Assembly (NCBI GenBank): GCA_029560585.1
Contig: JAKQKQ010000005.1
Span: 62,001-126,000 of the forward strand
Length of the DNA stretch: 64,000 bases
DNA from: Verrucomicrobiota bacterium
GTDB taxonomy: Bacteria; Verrucomicrobiota; Verrucomicrobiia; JADLBR01
Direction: 5' to 3'
Shown in pieces: positions 24,797 through 34,113 of the stretch. Position 1 is the first letter of the stretch; every line of letters starts with the position of its first letter. The translations under genes and the position numbers were made by a program. A model generated the notes under the pieces. It had not been told where the DNA came from. It did no database searches and worked only from the letters and a program-made list of their open reading frames with translations.

Positions 24797-27252
24797 GCCT
24801 GATACTATCCAATTCGCTGACCGAAGCCTCCGCGATCATTCGGGGTGAGATCCCTTCGCCCCACAATCCCAGCGGTTTCGAGATTCCCCGCATGAGGGTC
24901 AGTTGGCTCGCCGGCTTTGAGGCCGCCCCCGGTCACCCGACACTGGATACCGATACTGCGTGGGAATCCGTGGTCCGGGCCTGGTGGGGTTTGGGCGCGA
25001 CATGGGGCCTCGCCATAAACGGAACGACCGATGGCAAAGTCGCGTGGAACCTTGCATTGCCGGCAATCCTTCCCGCTGCAACCGAAATAATCGCGGCACA
25101 CCTCACCGGGGCCAAGCTTGGAACAACAAGGGATTTCTCCGACATCACCCGGCGGCTGAGCCGGTTACCGGTCTGCGCCGCTATGGCAGGACATCCGGCT
25201 GTTGGGAAACTGGCGAGGTTAGAGCACGCCGTCCGCTGCCTTCTGGGCCGCGAGTTCCAGTTTCTCATTCTCGCCAGGTGCGTGACGCGTCCCGAAATCG
25301 AGGAGGAGATCCGACGCCTGGCAGGCGAAGAGCAATTCGTCCGGGACGAATTCCTGGCGCGGCCCGGCCTCGAGCAGGACAATCATTCATTGGCTAGGCG
25401 CTATCTCGAACTGCTCAGGGCCGCCAGCGGCCGGGCTGCTACTGGCATGCACGAAGGTGGATGGCTGACCCGCGTCCTGCTCGCCGCCAGCAGCGGAGAC
25501 GACCTGCAGAGGGCGCAGTCCTTGCTGCACTCGGCCTATTCCAAAGGAGGGGGAGACCCCGAGCCGCTACGCTGGCAACCCGCGGACGATCGGCGCAGTC
25601 TCACGTTCGTCAGAACCGCGGAATTGGCGGCACTGACGCGGCCCCCCCGAAGCGAGATGCCCGGTTTTCTCATAGAAACCCGAGTTCTCCAGACCAATGA
25701 CAGATGCTCCTCTTCCGAAGCACCACAGTTTGGAGTGGCGGCCTCGATCCTATCGGGTGTGCCGAGCATCGCGATCGGCCAGATCATCGATGACGCCAAA
25801 AGAACGAATGAGTGGCTCGAGATCCCTGTGTCGGACCTATGCCGGCACATGCTCATCGCGGGAATGACCGGGTCGGGCAAGACGGTCTCCTGTGAGCACA
25901 TCCTGCTCGAACTCTGGAGGGAGCACCGGATCCCATGGCTGGTCATCGAGCCAGGATTAAAGACCGGCTATCGCAGGTTGCTTAACAGCGAGATCGGGGC
26001 CGATATCCAGGTCTGGTCGGTCGGTGCTCCCGGAGCCCGGCGATTGGCGCTGAATCCGATGGCTGTTCCATCTGGCGTTGGTCTCTCGGAACACACGGAC
26101 GCGCTCTTTGCAATCATTTCAGCGGCATTTGAACTTGTGCCGCCCATGCCCGAGGTATTGGCCACCGCGATCGAACGGACCTACCTGGGGCGAGGGTGGG
26201 ATCTGGCGGACGTGGCGCCTGGCGGTGATCCGCCGCGCCTGATGGACTTGGTAGACGAGATCGATCGCACCACGAGGGACCTCGGCTATGGCGGCGAGAT
26301 CACAGCCAACATCAGGGCCGGACTTCTGCTGCGCCTTCGGCGCCTTTCCGATGGCCCGCTCTCGCCGGAGTTGAATGCGTCGGCCCGGCCGAATCCCGAC
26401 TCGCTCGCGGCACGCCCAACCATCATCGAGCTTTCCGCTCTCCCAACCGCAGATTCGCAGGCGTTCGTCATGGGATTGATCGCCCTGCAGTTTCGCCATC
26501 ACTGGCGGCTGCTCGGTCAGTCGGATTCCCTTCGCCATATTACGGTCATCGAAGAGGCGCACCGCTTGCTGCGCGCGGTCCCAGAAACAGACGCAAACGC
26601 CTCGCGCAACCGCGCCGTGGAGGACGTCGCGAATATGCTGGCGGAACTTCGCGCCTTCGGTGCCGGGCTCGCGATTGTCGACCAGATGCCTTCGGCGCTC
26701 GTTCCCTCCGCGATAGCAAATACCGGGACCAAGATCCTGCATCGGCTGGATCATCCGGCCGACCGGGAGATGGCGGGCCGGGCGGCAGGACTACCCGCAG
26801 GTTCGGTTGATCTTCTCGGCACAATGCGGCCAGGGGAGGCGGTGCTTCGCAGCGACCGGCATTCACGTCCCTTCCGCTTGCGCGTGCCCAACCCATCCGT
26901 CACCTACGCAAAGGGGGCCAATCCGACGCTGGCGCCGGCGGAAACAGCCACGAAGCCATCGAATTGTCCCATCTGTGGGACGACAGGCTGTATAGCCCGC
27001 ACGCTTGGCGGGCAATCCGAACTGATTGATGCACGTCTCCTCGCCCTGCAAGGGGCACTTCGAGCCGGCGGAGAGGACGCGGCATGGGATTGGGCGATTG
27101 AGCAGCTCCGGTCCTCAAGCATCGACGGGATGTTGCCCGCAGGGCCCCTCTGTTTTCTGATTTCTTTGGCCGGTGCCGCGAACCTCTCAGAGCCCACTCT
27201 TGACCGATTGAGAACCGCATTCGGACCACGAACCCGAAATTCCATGCCATGA
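24793..27252 (+). CDS. HerA-like ATPase (DUF87/TraG-type)
   Basis: 819 aa from the ATG at 24793 (4-bp overlap with the previous gene). The N-terminal 340 residues are family-specific. The ATPase core starts with Walker A GMTGSGKT (357-364), Walker B-like WLVIEPG follows about 25 residues on, and a second acidic motif ITVIEEAHRLL lies near 588; the P-loop spacing is that of HerA/VirB4 enzymes. The C-terminus has a zinc-binding CPICGTTGC and a helical tail. Such ATPases pump DNA in conjugation, repair with NurA, or anti-phage complexes; no NurA is present here. It is the second HerA/FtsK enzyme within 6 kb. Confidence 0.85.
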   Translation: MSLILSNSLTEASAIIRGEIPSPHNPSGFEIPRMRVSWLAGFEAAPGHPTLDTDTAWESVVRAWWGLGATWGLAINGTTDGKVAWNLALPAILPAATEIIAAHLTGAKLGTTRDFSDITRRLSRLPVCAAMAGHPAVGKLARLEHAVRCLLGREFQFLILARCVTRPEIEEEIRRLAGEEQFVRDEFLARPGLEQDNHSLARRYLELLRAASGRAATGMHEGGWLTRVLLAASSGDDLQRAQSLLHSAYSKGGGDPEPLRWQPADDRRSLTFVRTAELAALTRPPRSEMPGFLIETRVLQTNDRCSSSEAPQFGVAASILSGVPSIAIGQIIDDAKRTNEWLEIPVSDLCRHMLIAGMTGSGKTVSCEHILLELWREHRIPWLVIEPGLKTGYRRLLNSEIGADIQVWSVGAPGARRLALNPMAVPSGVGLSEHTDALFAIISAAFELVPPMPEVLATAIERTYLGRGWDLADVAPGGDPPRLMDLVDEIDRTTRDLGYGGEITANIRAGLLLRLRRLSDGPLSPELNASARPNPDSLAARPTIIELSALPTADSQAFVMGLIALQFRHHWRLLGQSDSLRHITVIEEAHRLLRAVPETDANASRNRAVEDVANMLAELRAFGAGLAIVDQMPSALVPSAIANTGTKILHRLDHPADREMAGRAAGLPAGSVDLLGTMRPGEAVLRSDRHSRPFRLRVPNPSVTYAKGANPTLAPAETATKPSNCPICGTTGCIARTLGGQSELIDARLLALQGALRAGGEDAAWDWAIEQLRSSSIDGMLPAGPLCFLISLAGAANLSEPTLDRLRTAFGPRTRNSMP

Positions 27253-27857
27253 CACAGCATCGGTCCACCGAACTTCGCGACGAGACCGGCGTGCGCGCTC
27301 CCGCCAACCGCACGCTGGAAACCCTCGACGACATACCGCGCGAGATTGCGGACCGCCGGCTCCATGCGGAGTTTGGCGAGCACATCTCGCCCCAAAAGTC
27401 CGAAGCCATTCGGGATCGACCGGATCGGATCGAAGGATCAGCGGAATTTCAGGAAGCGGCTAAGAGGGCAGGCATTGGGGGCACGGGAGATGTCCTCGGG
27501 TGGTCCACCGACATCGAGTCCCCCGCCCATGTTCTGAGGCAAGATATGGCTAAGGAGATCGCGACCTTGATTCATGAGGATTTGCATAGGATGACGGATC
27601 CGATCACCCGCGCCGAAATAACCTCAACGGATTCCGGAAGTCGCCTCTACGAGGGGATCACTGAGATGTACACGGAAAAGGCGGTTAAGGGGCTTCATGG
27701 GCACAAGCCGGGCGAATGCTACGCGGACAGCATGCGTCACGCAGAAAGGGTGGAGCAATTCGTCGGAGACGCGGAATTGAGACGTTATTTCTTCAAGCAC
27801 GAACTGCCAGAGAACATCGGGAGGGCGATTGATCAACTCCGGAGGGATCAGACATAA
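27249..27857 (+). CDS. HExxH zincin-like protein
   Basis: 202 aa. IATLIHEDLHRM holds a HExxH zinc site (H109, E110, H113), and LYEGITEMYTEKAV about 22 residues later supplies E135 or E139 as third ligand, the gluzincin layout. The first 90 residues are polar and Arg-rich without motif. There is no signal peptide, so it acts in the cytoplasm or is delivered by another system. It overlaps the HerA gene by 4 bp. Peptidase or effector-toxin roles are both possible; the sequence does not decide. Confidence 0.65.
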   Translation: MTQHRSTELRDETGVRAPANRTLETLDDIPREIADRRLHAEFGEHISPQKSEAIRDRPDRIEGSAEFQEAAKRAGIGGTGDVLGWSTDIESPAHVLRQDMAKEIATLIHEDLHRMTDPITRAEITSTDSGSRLYEGITEMYTEKAVKGLHGHKPGECYADSMRHAERVEQFVGDAELRRYFFKHELPENIGRAIDQLRRDQT

Positions 27858-27886
27858 ATCTGGGGAAGGCCATCTCCGATCCCCCA

Positions 27887-28198
27887 ATGGCAAGCGACCA
27901 GAACCGAGTGAACACCGTGAGACAGCAAAGAAACAGCGACATGACTCCGCCTCGCACCCCGCAACCCACGGGGAAAGTGAGACCGCACACCACCGGTTCG
28001 CTGGAGAAATTGCGCCGCGGGATTGAGTCGTTACGCTTGCGCGGGGGACGAAAACTGACTATGGACGAGGCAATCGCGCAACTTCTCACACTCAACGATC
28101 TGCTTTGTGAGGCCGACGAAACAGGGTTGTCCCCAGAACACGTCGTTCGACAGATCCAGCAACGGTCAGCCCCCACTCCACCGGCCACTAGCCCCTGA
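27887..28198 (+). CDS. Small hypothetical protein
   Basis: 103 aa, 29 bp after the previous stop. The first 35 residues are polar and Pro/Arg-rich; residues 38-92 form a helical region (SLEKLRRGIESLRLRGG, then MDEAIAQLLTLNDLL) that could be a protein-binding or antitoxin-like module. No family recognised. The start could instead be the ATG at 27941. Confidence 0.5.
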   Translation: MASDQNRVNTVRQQRNSDMTPPRTPQPTGKVRPHTTGSLEKLRRGIESLRLRGGRKLTMDEAIAQLLTLNDLLCEADETGLSPEHVVRQIQQRSAPTPPATSP

Positions 28199-28214
28199 AG
28201 GAAGGACCAGCGAC

Positions 28215-28766
28215 ATGTACATCGAATGCCTCCAGCGCCATCTGGCAGTGTGCGCCATGCGCGACCTGCCCCAAATTGCCAAACGCGACCCGAAGTTCTG
28301 GAACGTGGTTTCGCTCTTGGGGCCCGAGGCGCCCACCCCAGCGCGACTCGGGTTTCGCGACCAGCATCGGGCGTTTTTAAACGATGTTCGAGCCACGGCT
28401 GCCGGCACCGAGATGGACTTGCGGATTGTCGACGAGAACACCATGCGGGGCATCCTGGAATTTGTGGACGAGAGACAGGGACAACCGATCCTGGTTCATT
28501 GTGTGGCCGGGATCTCAAGAAGCCCCGCTGCGGCTTTGGTGTTCATCCTTCGCGGCCTGGTGGCCGCCGGTGCCGAGAGCCCGGCAGAAATGGGCATCGA
28601 CACCCTGTTGCAGATCAGGCCTCAGGCGCGCCCCAACCCGCTGGTGCTTCGGGCCGGCCTGCTTTGTTTTCTCCCCCAAACCGAAGCGGACGGCCTGCTA
28701 TCGGAGGTCATGGCCGATCCGCGCATGACCCGCGACAAGCGCAGAGAGGGATTTGACGAAGAATGA
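28215..28766 (+). CDS. Protein tyrosine / dual-specificity phosphatase
   Basis: 183 aa. The signature loop HCVAGISRS (95-103) contains nucleophile C96 and R102, preceded by the PILV strand typical of cysteine phosphatases. The overall length fits a small dual-specificity enzyme. The start at 28215 has GGA-type sequence (GAAGGACC) upstream; a frame from 28107 would overlap the previous gene. It is 16 bp from its upstream neighbour. Substrate unknown; a phosphatase beside ATPases and near a kinase cascade suggests signalling control of the island. Confidence 0.85.
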   Translation: MYIECLQRHLAVCAMRDLPQIAKRDPKFWNVVSLLGPEAPTPARLGFRDQHRAFLNDVRATAAGTEMDLRIVDENTMRGILEFVDERQGQPILVHCVAGISRSPAAALVFILRGLVAAGAESPAEMGIDTLLQIRPQARPNPLVLRAGLLCFLPQTEADGLLSEVMADPRMTRDKRREGFDEE

Positions 28767-28800
28767 ACCACCCCCGTTCCCAATCGAATCGAGGCAAACC

Positions 28801-29094
28801 ATGAAAAGCTCCAAAGACTATTTCGGAACCTACGCGCCAGGCGACCGCCCACCCGCGGACCTGCTGCTTGAACCCTTGGAGGATCCGCCTTCAATCGGGA
28901 GGATCTACTGTCAGCAGTGCGGCATGATATTCGAATTTCGTCCGGAACACCTGGAGCCACTGGTGATGATTAGCAATGCTTTTTCCAAGAATGCCTTCAA
29001 CATCGAGGACTTCGACGGACGAAAGCATTTCTTCATTGCGAAAGGGTGTTTGGCGTGCGCTGAAAACCCAATCTTCATCATTCAAGAAATATAG
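28801..29094 (+). CDS. Small zinc-ribbon protein
   Basis: 97 aa. YCQQCGMIFEF and GCLACAEN give two CxxC pairs 40-50 residues apart, a likely zinc ribbon. The rest is acidic. It is the last gene of the plus-strand operon, 34 bp after the phosphatase. Function unknown. Confidence 0.55.
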   Translation: MKSSKDYFGTYAPGDRPPADLLLEPLEDPPSIGRIYCQQCGMIFEFRPEHLEPLVMISNAFSKNAFNIEDFDGRKHFFIAKGCLACAENPIFIIQEI

Positions 29095-29218
29095 GACAGG
29101 TTCTTAGCCCAACGAGAGTTTTCATGAGCAACGTGACACGGCCCCATGACTGGGAGTGCGAGTGGTGACGTGGGCGAATCCCCATGAAATAGAAGGACTG
29201 TTTCTGATAGATGTTCTG

Positions 29219-29290
29219 AAAAACGAATATTTTATCTAGCAATGTAACGTATATTATTGGATACGAATATATTACGATATACGATAAACT
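29219..29290. other. AT-rich junction between island and repeat-bearing chromosome
   Basis: About 70 bp rich in TATT, ATACG and CGTAT words, with short inverted repeats, sit between the end of the island operon and the first composite repeat. No gene is visible in 29095-29565; this stretch and the repeat after it account for the gap. It could be an old integration boundary or a promoter-like relic. Confidence 0.3.
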
Positions 29291-29546
29291 GAATTTTCGA
29301 GTCAGCGCCAGCCCCGGCGCGCCGGGGCGGCGCCGGCCAGAGTCGTCCACGCGCCGGATTATTCATGATGTAACTTCTGGGGGCGGAGCCGTTTTGGACC
29401 GCGGTGGCAGAGCGAAGCGACGACACCGCTTTTGCCTCTGGCGGAGCCGAAGCCGATGGTTCCGGCTCGCGCTTCGCGCGCTGCCACCGCAGTCCAAAGC
29501 CCTCCCGGCCTGGATCCTGGATCGGGGCACGCGCCGCGCCCGCGAA
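29291..29546. repeat. Composite intergenic repeat (type 2)
   Basis: It begins GAATTTTCGAGTCAGCGCC and contains GGCGCCGGCC, CATTCATGATG-like sequence, TTCTGGGGGCGG and the block CTGCCACCGCAGTCCAAAG. It matches 59571-59776 over most of its length and 63709-63812 in part. It contains several GC-rich inverted repeats. Confidence 0.7.
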
Positions 29547-29565
29547 CAGCGCCCGAAGGTTCTGG

Positions 29566-32500
29566 CTAGCGAGTCCGCCCGAAGCCCTTCCAATGCGACG
29601 GTGGTCGCTCGCGGAAGCCGGGGGCCTCGACGATGGGCCAAGTGGCGCGGAGGGGGTCGGCGTATGGGCCGATGTGATCGATGGGGATGGGTTGGAAGCC
29701 GATGGTTGCCGCGGGTGAACCGGGTTTGAGGTGATAGTCATCTTTGGCGGGATCGACGAACATCGGATCGGCGACGATGGAATTCCGATCGAAGCCGTTC
29801 TTTTTCCACGACTCCCACTCGTCGAGGGCCTCGACTTCGTGGAGCGCGATCTCGTCAAACCAGGCCGTTCCGGGTTCCCCGCTGACCTCGAGGCGGACGC
29901 GGAGCGATTTCATCTGCGGCTTGTAGTCTTTGTCGGTTGTGGCGGGCATGCGGAAGACCAGTTCGGTCTCCTTCCAGTCCGCGGGGGCCTGCGCGGGCGC
30001 GGCCTTAATCCAGAAATAGACGTTGGCGACGTAGGACTGTCCCGCGATCGTGGCCTTGGTATTCGGATTGCTGGTCTTGATCCTCGCGGTGATGCGGTAC
30101 CCCTGGCCGGGTTTGGAGGGGATGTCGTCGCCCACGATGATCGGCGTGATGATTTTTCCTTTGGGATCCTTGGTTTCGCCGCGGTCGATTCGAAGCGCGC
30201 GCCTGCCGCCGCAGCCGGGCTCGGCTTTGCCGATCGCCGGTGGGGCGGGGTTGGGGTGCTGTTGCCAACGCCACTTCAGGGGCATCTTGCCCTCGCTGCC
30301 CTCCTCGAATCCTGGATTGGGAACGAGGTTGTCCGAGAGCGTCTTGCCGCAGGCGAACTGGCCGGTCTTGATCGGCATGCCGCCGTGCCAGACAAGGTTG
30401 CTGTCGGAGGCGTTGTGTTCGAATGAGAAGTTGCGGACCTTGAACAGCGCGGCATCGGGATCGTTGTAGCAGATGATGTTTCGGGCGAAGACATCGCCGG
30501 CCATGGTCGTGCCATCGGGCAGGCCCGCGTCCTTCGGGTGGAGATCCATGTGGCGCATGTGCCTCCATGCCGGTTGGCCCGCGACGGACTCGTAGCCCTT
30601 GACCATCTGCTGGAAGTGCTCCTCCCATCGCCCGCCGGTGGATTGCCAGCCGCTGCACTCGATCTGTTGCTGGGTGCCATCGATGAAGATGTTGTTCTCG
30701 ATGTGGCTGTCGCGTGCGTTGTGCAGGTGGACGAGCGCGCGGACGCAACGGGCGACGATGTTACCGATCACGTCGACGCCGCCGGTGTTGTCGTCGTGAT
30801 ACACGCCCCAGGCGTAATGGGGCGACTCGTAATGTCCGTCCTCCTGGCCGAATCCGATGACATCGGTGATAAAATTGTGGCGGATGATCGAGCCACGGGA
30901 GGAGATCCAGTCGCGGCCGCCGGTGTAGAATGCGCCGGTGTCGGCGGTCTCCAGGCAGAGGTGGCGGACACGGTTGTATTCGATGGCCAGGTTGTTGCCG
31001 GAGTACTGGACCGCGAAGCGCGGCATGTCGTGCATGAGGTTGTGGGCGGCGCGGAGACCGACGCCCGTCAGGGACACTCCGACGCCCTGCTTGTAATACA
31101 CGCCGACGTGATGGATGTAGTTGTTTTCGGCGCGGTGATTGGCGGGGGTCAGGGTGCCGCGGTCGCCGCCGGAGAGACCGATCCCATTGCGGCCGATGTC
31201 GTGGATGTCATTGCCGGCGGCAGCGCAATCGGCGCCTCTCGAGATCGCGATGGCGCTGCCGTTATAATCACCGACGTTGCGGATCGTGCAGGCCGCGATC
31301 AGGCAGCGGGTGGAATCCTTGATGGCGACGGCGTTGCCTTCGGCGCATTCGAGCGTGAGCCCCAGCAGGGTGATGTGCGATGCGTCGGGACCGATGGCGA
31401 CGAGGTCGCGGACCATCGGCGCGATGACCGCATCTTGGCCGAGGGGCCTGGGCGGCCAAAAATAGAGAGCGGCCTTTGCCTCGTCGAGGTACCACTCGCC
31501 GGGGGCATCAAGTTCCTCTCGCGTGCCCTGAAAGTAATAGCGGTCGTTGGGCCGGATGGGATAAGAGCAGTCGGATTTCAGCGTGACGGTGCGGGCCTTG
31601 GGGTCGACCGATTCCACCCGAACGATGTTGTTCCACCAATTGTAGCGTGGGAATACCATGATCTCGCCGTCCTGGGGCCTGGCCCACTTGCGCGCATCGG
31701 CCTCTTTGTAGTGGAGGGTCCGTCGGCTCTCTCCGTCGATGTCCTTGTACATTGGGATGGGCGCCCCATCGGCGTAGGCCCAGCCGCCGGCGATCGGATT
31801 GTCGGCATCGTAATTCGGGTATCGCGCCAACGGCTGGCGCCGCCCGTCGAGGAAGAGCTGGCGGAACTTCGCGCCCTTGAGGCCCTGCGAAGCGAGATCG
31901 GCCTTGAGGATTTTCCCTTCGTGCGGCTGAAATCTTGCGATGGGGTGCCCGCCGCTGATGATCGGATGTGCGCCCTCGGACGCCCGGTAGGCGACGGGTG
32001 CGTCGGCGGTCCCCGAGTCCGCAGCATCCAATTTGAATGTCTGATTCAGGAAATACGTGCCGTCCAAAAGGCACACGGTGGCGCCTCCCTTGGGCAGGGG
32101 ACCGGCGCCCTTGATCTTGCGGATCTCATCGCGCGCGCGCTCCAGCGTGGCGAAGGGTCCGTCGGTGCCGCCCGACTGCCGCCTCGGGCTGCGTCCCGAC
32201 CACTTGTCGTCGCCACCGGGAGCGACGTATAACGAGATCGCCGGGGTCGCGGCGGGGAGAACGATCGGGGGCGGCTCATCGGATGGCGCCGCTGCCGCGG
32301 GCGAAGGAGGCGTCGTCGGCGCTGGGGCGCCAGGCGCAGCGGCCGGGGCCCCGGCGGGCTTGTCGGTGGGTGGGGTTGGCGCCGCCTTCCTCGCGGGAAG
32401 GGGGGCTCCCGATTCTTGCGCGGGTCTCGCGACCTCGTTCTTTGGCCTCGGATGCTCGCGCTGTGGCGCGGGCGCGGGAACCTCTTTGGTCGGGGGCACC

Positions 32501-32580
32501 GTTGGGAACTCGGGGCCACAGGCGACCAGACCGAAGGTCAGGGCCACGGCGGCGATGCGGAGGGGAAGAGGACTCTTCAT
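29566..32580 (-). CDS. Right-handed beta-helix lipoprotein, probable polysaccharide-active enzyme
   Basis: 1004 aa from the ATG at 32580, chosen because it opens a lipoprotein signal (FGLVACG lipobox near residue 21); the frame extends upstream to 33057 without support. Residues 25-110 are a Pro/Ala linker. ISLYVAPGGDDKWSG then starts a parallel beta-helix with repeated NxI/NNI turns (IRNVGDYNG, AENNYIHHVG, IENNIFIDG) to about residue 690, as in pectate-lyase-like and DUF1565-type proteins. The last 280 residues include a carbohydrate-binding-like jelly roll (NPGFEEGSEGKMPLKWRW). It probably acts at the outer surface on a polysaccharide; reaction type unknown. Confidence 0.8.
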   Translation of the reverse strand: MKSPLPLRIAAVALTFGLVACGPEFPTVPPTKEVPAPAPQREHPRPKNEVARPAQESGAPLPARKAAPTPPTDKPAGAPAAAPGAPAPTTPPSPAAAAPSDEPPPIVLPAATPAISLYVAPGGDDKWSGRSPRRQSGGTDGPFATLERARDEIRKIKGAGPLPKGGATVCLLDGTYFLNQTFKLDAADSGTADAPVAYRASEGAHPIISGGHPIARFQPHEGKILKADLASQGLKGAKFRQLFLDGRRQPLARYPNYDADNPIAGGWAYADGAPIPMYKDIDGESRRTLHYKEADARKWARPQDGEIMVFPRYNWWNNIVRVESVDPKARTVTLKSDCSYPIRPNDRYYFQGTREELDAPGEWYLDEAKAALYFWPPRPLGQDAVIAPMVRDLVAIGPDASHITLLGLTLECAEGNAVAIKDSTRCLIAACTIRNVGDYNGSAIAISRGADCAAAGNDIHDIGRNGIGLSGGDRGTLTPANHRAENNYIHHVGVYYKQGVGVSLTGVGLRAAHNLMHDMPRFAVQYSGNNLAIEYNRVRHLCLETADTGAFYTGGRDWISSRGSIIRHNFITDVIGFGQEDGHYESPHYAWGVYHDDNTGGVDVIGNIVARCVRALVHLHNARDSHIENNIFIDGTQQQIECSGWQSTGGRWEEHFQQMVKGYESVAGQPAWRHMRHMDLHPKDAGLPDGTTMAGDVFARNIICYNDPDAALFKVRNFSFEHNASDSNLVWHGGMPIKTGQFACGKTLSDNLVPNPGFEEGSEGKMPLKWRWQQHPNPAPPAIGKAEPGCGGRRALRIDRGETKDPKGKIITPIIVGDDIPSKPGQGYRITARIKTSNPNTKATIAGQSYVANVYFWIKAAPAQAPADWKETELVFRMPATTDKDYKPQMKSLRVRLEVSGEPGTAWFDEIALHEVEALDEWESWKKNGFDRNSIVADPMFVDPAKDDYHLKPGSPAATIGFQPIPIDHIGPYADPLRATWPIVEAPGFRERPPSHWKGFGRTR

Positions 32581-32608
32581 AGACGGGCAAAGCCTGACGG
32601 CCGCAGCC

Positions 32609-32753
32609 TCAATTTTCGAGCAAGATTCCATGCCCCGGCCACCCGCCCGTCGCCGTGCATTCGGGGCACCACCGGGGGTGAAAACCAGACGTAGGAGTGC
32701 GCTTGCGCGCGATTCGCGCATGGCATCGCCTGCAAGCAGGCTCCTACTGCCCA
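32609..32753. repeat. Composite repeat with REP/BIME hairpin (type 1)
   Basis: GTAGGAG at 32691 and CTCCTAC ending at 32747 bracket two facing REP-like units (TGCGCTTGCGCGCGAT and ATCGCCTGCAAGCAGG). The flank TTCGGGGCACCACCGGGGGTG is shared with copies near 33.96 and 63.6 kb (shown in part). Confidence 0.75.
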
Positions 32754-32804
32754 CGAATCGGGCTCGCGGCACGGCCGTTCGCGGGGGGCGAGTCGAGCGA
32801 TGCC

Positions 32805-33746
32805 TTAACCGAGGATCGTGCCGGTTGGAAGATTGTAGCCGCGCGCGAAATCGGCGGCGTGGATGCGGCGTTTGCCCTCGAGCTGGACCTCGCGGAGCAA
32901 GAGCCCGCCCTTGCCGCAGGCGACGAGGATGCCGTGCTCGTCGGTGCGGAGCACCTCGCCGGGTTTGCCTTGGGCGCAGAACGAGTGGATTGTCGAGAAA
33001 ACCTTCAGCAGGCGCGGGCCCTCTGGGGATGGGATGAAGGTATACGCGCCGGGCCACGGGTTCATCGCGCGGATGTGCCGATCGACGCCGCGCTGGGGCT
33101 GGTTCCAGAGGATGTGGCCTTCCTCCTTTTTTAGTTTCTTGGCATACGTGGCCTGCGAGGGGTCCTGGGGGATTCGGATGGCTTTTCGGCTTTCGAGCAA
33201 GAACAGTGCTTCATCCAGCGCATCGGGGGCCATGTGGGCGAGGCGGTCGTGGAGTGTCTGTGCGGTATCGTCGAGGCGGATGACGGTCTTCTTCTGCAAG
33301 AGGATGTCGCCGGTATCCAGTCCCTCGTCCATCCAGATGAGCGTGAGCCCAGAATGTCGGTCGCCAGAACGGATGGCGGCCTGGATCGGCGCGGCACCGC
33401 GATGGCGCGGCAGAAGCGAGGCGTGGATATTGAGGCAGGCTCGCGTCGGGATGCCGAGGACCTCGCGCGAGAGGATCTGGCCGAAAGCGACAACCACGAA
33501 GACATCGGCGCGCAGGTAGCGCAGCTGGGCGATCGCCGCGGGGCGGTTGATGTCCTCTGGCTGAAAGATCTGAAGGTGGTGGCCGAGGGCGGCGCGTTTC
33601 ACGGGCGAGGGCTGGGCTTTAAGGCCGCGGCCGGCCGGGCGGTCGGGTTGCGTCACCACGCCTGCCAGCTCGTGCTTGCGACTGGCGGCGAGATGTTCCA
33701 GCGAGGGGATGCCGATCTCCCCGGTGCCTATGAATACCACGCGCAT
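32805..33746 (-). CDS. fmt: Methionyl-tRNA formyltransferase
   Basis: 313 aa. It formylates the amino group of Met on initiator tRNA using 10-formyl-tetrahydrofolate. MRVVFIGTGEIGIPSLEHL opens the formyltransferase fold, and HASLLPRHRGAAPIQAAI near residue 110 carries the catalytic Asn/His region (NIHASLLP) that is diagnostic. The C-terminal OB-like domain starts near residue 207. Length is typical. The ATG at 33746 is chosen from family alignment; the frame runs upstream to 33830. No def gene adjoins it, and it stands alone between repeats. Confidence 0.95.
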   Translation of the reverse strand: MRVVFIGTGEIGIPSLEHLAASRKHELAGVVTQPDRPAGRGLKAQPSPVKRAALGHHLQIFQPEDINRPAAIAQLRYLRADVFVVVAFGQILSREVLGIPTRACLNIHASLLPRHRGAAPIQAAIRSGDRHSGLTLIWMDEGLDTGDILLQKKTVIRLDDTAQTLHDRLAHMAPDALDEALFLLESRKAIRIPQDPSQATYAKKLKKEEGHILWNQPQRGVDRHIRAMNPWPGAYTFIPSPEGPRLLKVFSTIHSFCAQGKPGEVLRTDEHGILVACGKGGLLLREVQLEGKRRIHAADFARGYNLPTGTILG

Positions 33747-33935
33747 CGTCTCAATCTCTGTGCGGATCCGCGGGTGCGCGGATCCATCACAGATTATGAT
33801 AGCTGACTTCTCGGGGCGGGGGAAGCCCATCCGTGCGACCGGGGCGGGAAGGAGTCAACCCATGTCAATGAGCGGGAGAACCCCTGGCCCGGATATTTCA
33901 CAGCCTGCCGACTGTGAAATTCCAGACTGGATTCC

Positions 33936-34113
33936 ATGCCCCGGCCGCCCACCCGACGGCGGGCATCCGGGGCACCACCGGGGATGAAAATGGGACGTAG
34001 GAGCGCGCTCGCGCGCGATTCGCGCATGGCATCGCCTGCAAGCAGGCTCCTGCGATTCGGTGTCTGAATTTTCAAGTCAGCGCCGCCCCGATCCAGGGCT
34101 CTGCCACCGCACG
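33936..34113. repeat. Composite repeat (type 1 hairpin followed by type 2 fragment)
   Basis: The REP pair runs from GTAGGAG at 33997 to CTCCTGC ending at 34053. It is followed by GAATTTTCAAGTCAGCGCC and GGGCTCTGCCACCGCAC, a shortened type 2 unit. The interval 33747-33935 upstream shows no gene. Confidence 0.75.

Noticed and set aside
19275-29094. Integrative conjugative element
   Set aside because: Coupling-type ATPases are present but no relaxase, VirB-type mating genes, integrase or clear att repeats were seen.
29566-33057. 1163-aa reading of the beta-helix gene and its overlap with fmt
   Set aside because: The upstream 159 codons are Arg/Pro-rich antisense of fmt and repeat DNA; a lipoprotein signal begins at 32580.
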